This document shows positions 7,082-11,562 of a stretch of 11,562 bases of DNA, in pieces. The position numbers and the translations under genes were made by a program. Under the pieces are notes generated by a model that saw only the letters and a list, made by a program, of their open reading frames with translations, was not told where the DNA came from and ran no database searches. The number at the start of each line of letters is the position of its first letter. The first letter of the stretch is position 1. Origin of the DNA: an uncultured Mailhella sp. GTDB lineage: Bacteria > Desulfobacterota > Desulfovibrionia > Desulfovibrionales > Desulfovibrionaceae. The stretch covers positions 1-11,562 of the forward strand of contig NZ_CAJJIC010000070.1 of assembly GCF_905187505.1 (NCBI RefSeq), read 5' to 3'.

Positions 7082-7853
7082 AGAGCAGGAAAGAGGTGAG
7101 GACATAGTCGGCCATGAGTATGAGCACGCAGCTCATGACCACGGCCGACGTGGTGGCGTTGCCCACGGCTTCCGCCCCCTTGCCGTCGCTTCTTCTGTGG
7201 GCGTTGTAGCCCTGGAAGCAGCAGATGGTGATGACGATGACGGCAAAGACCACGGCCTTGAGGAAGCAGCCCTGCACGTCGTCCATGGTGACGCTCGACT
7301 CTATGCCCGAGAAGTAGCGTCCCTCGTTGAGTCCGAGCAGCACGCAGGCCGAAAGATAGCCTCCGAATATGCCCACGACGGTGAAGATGGACGTGAGAAG
7401 GGGAAAGGTGAACAGCGAGGCGAGAAGTCTCGGCGTGACGAGATAGCCCGTGGGATTGATGTCCATGACTTCGAGGGCGTCTATCTGGTCGGAAATGCGC
7501 ATGACGCCTATCTCCGCCGTCATGGCGGAGCCGGCGCGCGCCGTGACCATGACGGCGGTGAGCACGGGAGCCATTTCGCGGATGAGCGTGAGGGCCAGAA
7601 GGGAACCGAGCATGCCCTGAGCGCCGAACATGGACATGGCGTAGAATGCCTGAAGTCCGAGGACCAGACCGGTGAACAGGCCGATGAGCAGGATGACGAA
7701 CATGGACTTTGCCCCGATGACGTATACCTGCTGGAGAACCTTGCCCGGAAGACGACGGGAATGGAACGCCTGTCTGAAGCCTTCAAACAGGAACAGCGCC
7801 ATTTCTCCGAGGCGGTTCAGAAGATTCAGGACGGGTGCGAAGATTTCATTCAT
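7080..7853 (-). CDS. mlaE: MlaE, permease subunit of the Mla phospholipid ABC transporter
   Basis: This 257-residue integral membrane protein (MlaE/Ttg2B permease family) should dimerise in the inner membrane and bind MlaF below and the MlaD ring above. An amphipathic N-terminal stretch (1-45) precedes hydrophobic segments at roughly 50-70, 80-105, 143-172, 198-215 and 235-256. The family hallmark IREMAPVLTAVMVTARAGSA (91-110), continuing through AEIGVMRISDQIDALEVM (113-130) and NPTGYLVTPR (133-142), is intact. Its length matches stand-alone E. coli MlaE (260), so no STAS domain is fused to it. It is the first gene of the operon. GGAG lies 12 bases before the ATG, a wide spacing, and no better in-frame start is present. 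Confidence 0.94.
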   Translation of the reverse strand: MNEIFAPVLNLLNRLGEMALFLFEGFRQAFHSRRLPGKVLQQVYVIGAKSMFVILLIGLFTGLVLGLQAFYAMSMFGAQGMLGSLLALTLIREMAPVLTAVMVTARAGSAMTAEIGVMRISDQIDALEVMDINPTGYLVTPRLLASLFTFPLLTSIFTVVGIFGGYLSACVLLGLNEGRYFSGIESSVTMDDVQGCFLKAVVFAVIVITICCFQGYNAHRRSDGKGAEAVGNATTSAVVMSCVLILMADYVLTSFLL

Positions 7854-7886
7854 GATGGTACATTGCTCCGGTGGATAAGTAGACGG

Positions 7887-7915
7887 ACGTTAGCCGATTT
7901 CACGCCATTTGGCAA
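7887..7915 (-). promoter_or_regulatory. candidate promoter of the mla-gpt operon
   Basis: On the minus strand TTGCCA (7915-7910) and TAACGT (7892-7887) are separated by 17 bases. The -35 box matches consensus at five positions and equals the one before the tRNA gene, but the -10 box matches at only three. Transcription would start near 7880, giving a leader of roughly 25-30 bases before mlaE. It lies inside the 16-codon ORF at 7900-7950, so if this promoter is right that ORF is not on the main mRNA. Confidence 0.35.
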
Positions 7916-7950
7916 TGTATGCGCCCTGTCCGGACATGATACGCTTGCAT
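7900..7950 (-). CDS. possible 16-residue leader or small ORF upstream of mlaE
   Basis: The minus strand carries GGAGG six bases before an ATG at 7950, the best Shine-Dalgarno arrangement in the intergenic region. The ORF reads MQAYHVRTGRIHCQMA and stops at TGA (7902-7900), 46 bases before the mlaE start. It could be a leader peptide for mlaE, a true small protein or a chance ORF. The peptide has no run of one regulatory amino acid and no membrane segment, and I do not recognise it. A plausible mla promoter lies inside it, which argues against it. No attenuator hairpin is evident between it and mlaE. Confidence 0.25.
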   Translation of the reverse strand: MQAYHVRTGRIHCQMA

Positions 7951-7973
7951 GATTTTCCTCCCCGGAGTATGAA
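7945..7973 (+). promoter_or_regulatory. weak candidate promoter of hypC
   Basis: On the plus strand TTGCAT (7945-7950) and TATGAA (7968-7973) are 17 bases apart, with about 35 bases from the predicted start of transcription to the hypC ATG. The hexamers match consensus at three and four positions. A sigma54 or regulator-dependent promoter would be equally possible, but I see no clear -24/-12 element. Confidence 0.25.
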
Positions 7974-8017
7974 GGACGATTGAATGTTCATCGTGTCATT
8001 TTCAGGAGAGTGCCGTC

Positions 8018-8278
8018 ATGTGTCTTGCCGTTCCCGTTCGCGTCGTGGAAGTGCCGGAAGAAGGAAAGGCCCGGGTCCAGGTGGGCAGCGGGGAAAACTT
8101 CATGGACATTTCCACGCTGCTTCTGCCCGAAGCGCCTCGTCCCGGCGACTACGTCATTGTTCATGCGGGGTTTGCCCTGCGCGCTCTCGACGCCGCGGAA
8201 GCCGAGGAATCCATCAAAATCTTCCGTCAGATAGCGGAGCTCGGCGTGAACGAAGGAAGGGCGCTGGAACAGATCTGA
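8018..8278 (+). CDS. hypC: HypC/HupF hydrogenase maturation chaperone
   Basis: This 86-residue protein begins with the family signature MCLAVP. In HypC the cysteine after the initiator methionine binds, together with HypD, the iron that carries CN and CO ligands, and delivers it to the large subunit of NiFe hydrogenase in the cytoplasm. The rest matches a HypC fold, with the conserved GDYVIVHAGFALRALDAAEAEE (about residues 42-63). Most HypC proteins have glycine after MCLAxP; here it is valine (V7), probably harmless. AGGAG lies nine bases before the ATG. The gene stands alone: mlaE diverges from it on the left, no hypD or hydrogenase gene follows on the right, and the next terminator is about 265 bases downstream. 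The other hyp genes must be elsewhere in the genome. Confidence 0.93.
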   Translation: MCLAVPVRVVEVPEEGKARVQVGSGENFMDISTLLLPEAPRPGDYVIVHAGFALRALDAAEAEESIKIFRQIAELGVNEGRALEQI

Positions 8279-8542
8279 CCGTTTGCGCGCTGCGGCGGGA
8301 ATCATGTTGCGTCTGCGTTTTCGTCGCGTTGCCGCGGAAATTTCCGTCCCGTATTCGGGAAGGGACCCTTCCGTGTTCGAAAAGCGGCTTCGGCGTTCAG
8401 AGTGCCGCTGCCGCATTCCCGCCTCTGCGGGGCAGGGACGTCGCCCGAATATGCCGCGCGGAAAAGGAGCGCGGCTTCCGCATACGTGAGAAGTGTCGTG
8501 CCGCCCGGCGGAGGGGAGCTTTTCCTCTGTCGTGCGTTTTTC
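8279..8542. other. 264-base stretch with no recognised gene, several inverted repeats
   Basis: I find no convincing coding sequence here. A plus-strand frame from ATG 8304 to 8489 (61 residues) is very arginine-rich with a poor ribosome binding site. A minus-strand frame from 8565 to 8302 (87 residues) has a fair ribosome binding site but resembles no family I know. Several short hairpins can be drawn: TCCCG/CGGGA (8347-8360, TATT loop), GGAAGGG/CCCTTCC (8358-8372), CCCGC/GCGGG (8418-8431, CTCT loop) and GCCGCGC/GCGCGGC (8453-8475, nine-base loop). The palindrome CGGAAATTTCCG is at 8335-8346. It may be the 3' untranslated region of hypC or a small RNA, or simply GC-rich spacer. Confidence 0.5.
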
Positions 8543-8585
8543 AGGCCTGCAGCTCGGTGAGTCATGCGGGCCTTTCCTTTTATTT
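8543..8585 (+). terminator. intrinsic terminator on the plus strand, distal to hypC
   Basis: On the plus strand AGGCCTGCA (8543-8551) pairs with TGCGGGCCT (8565-8573), nine pairs including one T-G, around a 13-base loop that can itself pair weakly. The interrupted T tract TTTCCTTTTATTT follows. On the minus strand no T run follows the stem, so it should stop plus-strand transcription converging on the AsmA-like gene. Its last bases overlap the end of that gene (stop at 8582-8580). Confidence 0.7.
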
Positions 8586-11562
8586 CATGAAGAGCTTGAA
8601 GGGCGCGGAAAGCACGCCGCCTATGAGATCGATGACGCCGGAGCCTATGTTGCCCACCGTGCCCGTGACGGCCCCGAGCAGGCGATAGGTTATCTTGGGG
8701 GAGAACAGGTTGCCGGTGATGGAGACCGGCATTTCCGGAATGCCCGCAAGGGTGACGGTAGCCTCGGCGTTTATGCTTTCCGAGGCAAGGTTCGCCGTGC
8801 CTCCCCCAACGATGGTGAGGGGAGAGCCCTTGATGAGAAAGTCCCTGCAAGTGGCCACGCCCCTGGCCAGAGAGAGGCTCATGGACATGGTCTTGAATTC
8901 CGTGCGCGATTCCTTTTTCGGCGTTTCGCCATGTCCTTCGGGCCGGGTGATGATGGCACCGTTTGAAACGAGAAGCGAGAGCTTGCCGTTCAGCGCACTT
9001 TTCCAGTCCTCCCAGTTCTTCTGACGGGACTGAAGGGAGGCGTCGAAGGTGCCTGTGCCGCCTATGCGGGTCTTCTGGCCTCTGTCGGTGCTGAAGTTCA
9101 GCATGTTCATGTTGCGGCAGTGAGCGGAGAGCGAGAGGTCCGCGGACTTTCTGTCGGCCGTGAGCGCCGCCTGAAAGCTGCCGTCCGCCTGTCCGCCTCC
9201 GGGAAAGATCGCCTTGAAGGGCGCCGTGAGCACACCGTTTTTCTGCGAGACCGGCAGGGATACCTGAGCGAGCGTGGTCGAGAAGGCACGCAGGCGGTCC
9301 ATGGAGAGCGAGAGCGTCATGTCCGTGTCTTCAAGAAAGGAAAGAGGAAGCGGAGTGCCTTTGGCAGGTGCGGAAGAGCCTTCGGACGTGGAGCGGTAGT
9401 CGTCGACATTGAGGAAGGGAGTGCGGAGACTGCCGTTCAGGGTCGGACGGCCGGAGAGAGACTGATGGAGGCTGCCGCTGAAACTCGTCTCGTCCAGCCG
9501 TCCCTTCAGATTGTCGAGGCTGAGCTGGCGGGAGGTGATGGTGACGTCGGCGTCGGCTTCCGCCTTTCGGAACGTCTTTTTGCCGGAGGGCGAAGGGAGG
9601 GAAAGCCCGAAGATTTCCGCACATCGGCGAAGCGACGGCGTGGAAAGGCCGAGTCTGCCGGCCAGCGAGAGCTTGTCCGGAACATTTGAGGCGGCAAGGC
9701 TGCCCGTGAGCGTGAAGGCCTCGTGACGGAGCGTGGCGTCGGTCATGGATACGGTACCGCCTGCCGCATTGTAGCTTCCCTTGCCGGACACGGTGAAGCC
9801 CATGTCCTCGGCAAGAAAATCGCAGAGCGCCTTCTTCAGTGATACCTGGAGAGAGACCGGCTGATTGCGCATGGCGGAAGGCAGGCCGTTCTTCGTGCTG
9901 AAGGAAAGGGCCGCCTGCTTTGCTTCGGCGGAAACCGACCAGTTCTTCGATGCAAGGTCCACTTTCCAATTTCCCCTGAAGTCCATGAGTGCGGGCATCG
10001 CGGTCAGGTTTTTGGCGGGCGCCGCGGCGGCCTGAGCGTTGACGGCAAGGGAGGCATAGGGCAGCGGTGAAGCGCCTTTTTCCAAGGTCAGAAGCCCCTG
10101 GTCCAGATTCGCCCGCACGCTTCCGCCGAGCGTGCTCAGCATCGTGAGAGCTGTGCCGGGTCTGAAGGCAAGATCGACGGAGCCTTTTCTGAGCAGGCCG
10201 GTCATGGCCGGGTAGCCGGCGAGCGCCCGGGTAAGGCCGTCCATGGTCACCCTGTCGAGGTCTGCCGTCACCCGCACCTTGTCGTCAAGAAAGACTTTTG
10301 ACGTCGCCTTGCCCCCGTACAGACTGCCGACGGCGATGTTCAGCATGGGATGTCCCGCCGGTGCGGGAACGACGTGCACGTCGGGCCCGCCTACGCGGAA
10401 ATTCATGATGTCGGCCGTGTCCGCGGAAATGTGGATGTCGTACCCGACGGTGATGTGGTCGTCCTTCTGCGCGTTTTTGTCGTCGTCTTCATCATGCGAT
10501 GACGGAAGCACCGGAGGCGGCAGGTGCGACATGTCGGGCGTTTCTCCTTTGAGCTCGGGAAAGATGCGGTTGAGGTCGACCTGCGACGCATGGGCGCTGA
10601 TGAGGATTTCCGGCTTGAGGTATTCCCGGCAGCTTCCCGAGCCTTCCAGCTCCATGCCCATCACCTGCGCCTTGAGACGGGCCACCGTCACGCCCCGGAG
10701 ACTGAGTTCCATGTCGTCGAAGGAGCCGGTGATGTTGTCGAGCGCGCGCTGGAGCCCTGCGGTCATGGCCTGACCGAAGCCGAACCAGCGGGCCAGACTG
10801 AAGTGACGGATGTCGGCACGGCCGTGCAGCACGGGATCGCCGTTCATGAGGCCCGTCATGCTGCCGGACAGGATGACGTTGTCGTCTTCCATGCGGACGT
10901 CGGCATTTTCAATGGTCACGGAGGTTGCGTCGTCGCGTTTGGCGAAGGGCACGGAAACGGAGATGGGCACGGGGTGTCCGTTCATGATGAGCGTGGCGGA
11001 GGCCTCCGCCGTGCCCTGAGCTCCGTAGCGTTTCTGTTCCGGAGCGGCGGAAAATTCCGTGGAGAGCGAGACCTTCAGCGGCTCGGGCATGGGAAAGTAG
11101 CGGTAGGGCTCGGCTATGGGATGCCCCATGACGGCGTCGAGCGGGGCGAGCTGAAGGTTCGAGGAGAAAACCGCGCTGCCGCGCCAGAAGTTTCTGTGGT
11201 TCCTGCGCAGGGAGGAAATCGCAACATGGGTGCCGTGCGCCGAGGCGTCGAGTCCGGCGGACGTCTTGTAGCGCATGTCGTCCACGTCGAGCTCGAGGTG
11301 TCCGGGAATGAGTCCGGGGAGCCTTGCGCTTGCGTTGATGCCGGAAATTTCCAGATGGCCTCCGCCGCTCTCGCCCGTGATGCGGCAGATGCCGTTTTCC
11401 ACGCGGAGGCGAACCCCGGTGATGCCGTAGGGCAGGGAGAGAGGTTCGGCTTCTTCGGCGTCGTCTTTCTTTTCGTGGATGAGTTTTTCGAGAATGCCGC
11501 TGGAAATGTCGAGCGTGGGACTTTCCAGAGTAAGGGAACGCACCGTCGGGCTGAGGCGCAGC
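8580..11562 (-). CDS. AsmA-like protein, N-terminus beyond the window
   Basis: About 993 residues are visible, reading in frame from the window edge (LRLSPTVRSLTLESPTLDIS...) to a TAA at 8582-8580. A GTG at 11543 could be taken as a start, but the frame stays open and AsmA-like to the edge, so the gene is incomplete at its 5' end. The visible part is almost all alternating polar/hydrophobic strands with repeated V/I-x-G/A-x-L patterns, as in the long beta-groove proteins of the AsmA/TamB/YhdP group, anchored in the inner membrane and reaching through the periplasm. The C-terminal third has the AsmA C-domain pattern: GGGTANLASESINAEATVTL, then IPEMPVSITGNLFSPKITY, ending in a Gly-rich amphipathic tail. 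A very acidic linker (DEDDDKN) lies around visible residue 350. E. coli AsmA-type proteins act in phospholipid supply to the outer membrane; that role here is inferred. The exact subfamily is uncertain. Confidence 0.85.
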   Translation of the reverse strand, partial: LRLSPTVRSLTLESPTLDISSGILEKLIHEKKDDAEEAEPLSLPYGITGVRLRVENGICRITGESGGGHLEISGINASARLPGLIPGHLELDVDDMRYKTSAGLDASAHGTHVAISSLRRNHRNFWRGSAVFSSNLQLAPLDAVMGHPIAEPYRYFPMPEPLKVSLSTEFSAAPEQKRYGAQGTAEASATLIMNGHPVPISVSVPFAKRDDATSVTIENADVRMEDDNVILSGSMTGLMNGDPVLHGRADIRHFSLARWFGFGQAMTAGLQRALDNITGSFDDMELSLRGVTVARLKAQVMGMELEGSGSCREYLKPEILISAHASQVDLNRIFPELKGETPDMSHLPPPVLPSSHDEDDDKNAQKDDHITVGYDIHISADTADIMNFRVGGPDVHVVPAPAGHPMLNIAVGSLYGGKATSKVFLDDKVRVTADLDRVTMDGLTRALAGYPAMTGLLRKGSVDLAFRPGTALTMLSTLGGSVRANLDQGLLTLEKGASPLPYASLAVNAQAAAAPAKNLTAMPALMDFRGNWKVDLASKNWSVSAEAKQAALSFSTKNGLPSAMRNQPVSLQVSLKKALCDFLAEDMGFTVSGKGSYNAAGGTVSMTDATLRHEAFTLTGSLAASNVPDKLSLAGRLGLSTPSLRRCAEIFGLSLPSPSGKKTFRKAEADADVTITSRQLSLDNLKGRLDETSFSGSLHQSLSGRPTLNGSLRTPFLNVDDYRSTSEGSSAPAKGTPLPLSFLEDTDMTLSLSMDRLRAFSTTLAQVSLPVSQKNGVLTAPFKAIFPGGGQADGSFQAALTADRKSADLSLSAHCRNMNMLNFSTDRGQKTRIGGTGTFDASLQSRQKNWEDWKSALNGKLSLLVSNGAIITRPEGHGETPKKESRTEFKTMSMSLSLARGVATCRDFLIKGSPLTIVGGGTANLASESINAEATVTLAGIPEMPVSITGNLFSPKITYRLLGAVTGTVGNIGSGVIDLIGGVLSAPFKLFMK

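Noticed and set aside
7073..7105. Earlier ATG for mlaF at 7105
   Set aside because: It has no ribosome binding site and overlaps mlaE by 26 bases. The ATG at 7072 has a well-placed GAGG and matches the family N-terminus.
7846..7863. Five-codon ORF (ATG at 7863) overlapping the mlaE start
   Set aside because: The GGAG is only two bases from this ATG, too close to act as its ribosome binding site.
7071..7952. Plus-strand open frame of 293 codons antisense to mlaE
   Set aside because: Its composition is dominated by His, Glu, Asp and Gly, typical of the complement of a membrane-protein gene. mlaE on the other strand is clear.
8304..8489. 61-residue plus-strand ORF downstream of hypC
   Set aside because: It is arginine-rich with a poor ribosome binding site and no similarity to a family I know; more likely a chance ORF in GC-rich spacer.

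Overview
This window looks like core chromosome from a GC-rich anaerobic Gram-negative bacterium, most likely a sulfate or sulfite reducer of the Desulfovibrionaceae. The clues are a NifJ-type pyruvate:ferredoxin oxidoreductase, a hydrogenase maturation gene (hypC) and a complete outer-membrane lipid-transport operon with a lipoprotein. The family assignment is inferred from gene content and protein character; no search was run. I see no mobile element, CRISPR array or phage gene.

Layout from left to right: (1) positions 1-45 hold the 5' half of a leucine tRNA (anticodon CAG) on the minus strand, cut by the window edge, with a good sigma70-type promoter at 55-83. (2) 117-3638, minus: pyruvate:ferredoxin (flavodoxin) oxidoreductase, with a consensus -35 box at 3740-3745. 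(3) 3762-3792: a strong intrinsic terminator closing the next operon. (4) 3823-7853, minus: a tightly packed operon transcribed mlaE-mlaF-mlaD-mlaC-mlaA-gpt. Its first five genes encode a phospholipid transport system spanning the envelope (inner-membrane permease, ATPase, MCE protein, periplasmic carrier and outer-membrane lipoprotein). The last encodes a purine-salvage xanthine-guanine phosphoribosyltransferase that starts at GTG. (5) 7854-8017: a divergent intergenic region with a candidate mla promoter, a short palindrome and a 16-codon ORF with an excellent ribosome binding site. (6) 8018-8278, plus: hypC, standing alone. (7) 8279-8542: no recognisable gene, several inverted repeats, ending in a plus-strand terminator at 8543-8585. 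(8) 8580 to the right edge, minus: an AsmA-like protein missing its N-terminus.

How the genes fit together: MlaE, MlaF and MlaD should form the inner-membrane ABC/MCE complex. MlaC would shuttle phospholipid across the periplasm, and MlaA would act at the outer membrane. No mlaB (STAS protein) gene lies in the cluster, and MlaE carries no fused STAS domain. The AsmA-like protein belongs to a family also tied to lipid traffic between the two membranes, so much of the right two thirds of the window concerns envelope lipid homeostasis. The oxidoreductase and HypC belong to anaerobic carbon and hydrogen metabolism and have no evident link to the lipid genes.

I did not find a clearly new system. 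The observations most worth checking are the 16-codon ORF ahead of mlaE, the unexplained stretch between hypC and its distant terminator, and the lack of mlaB.
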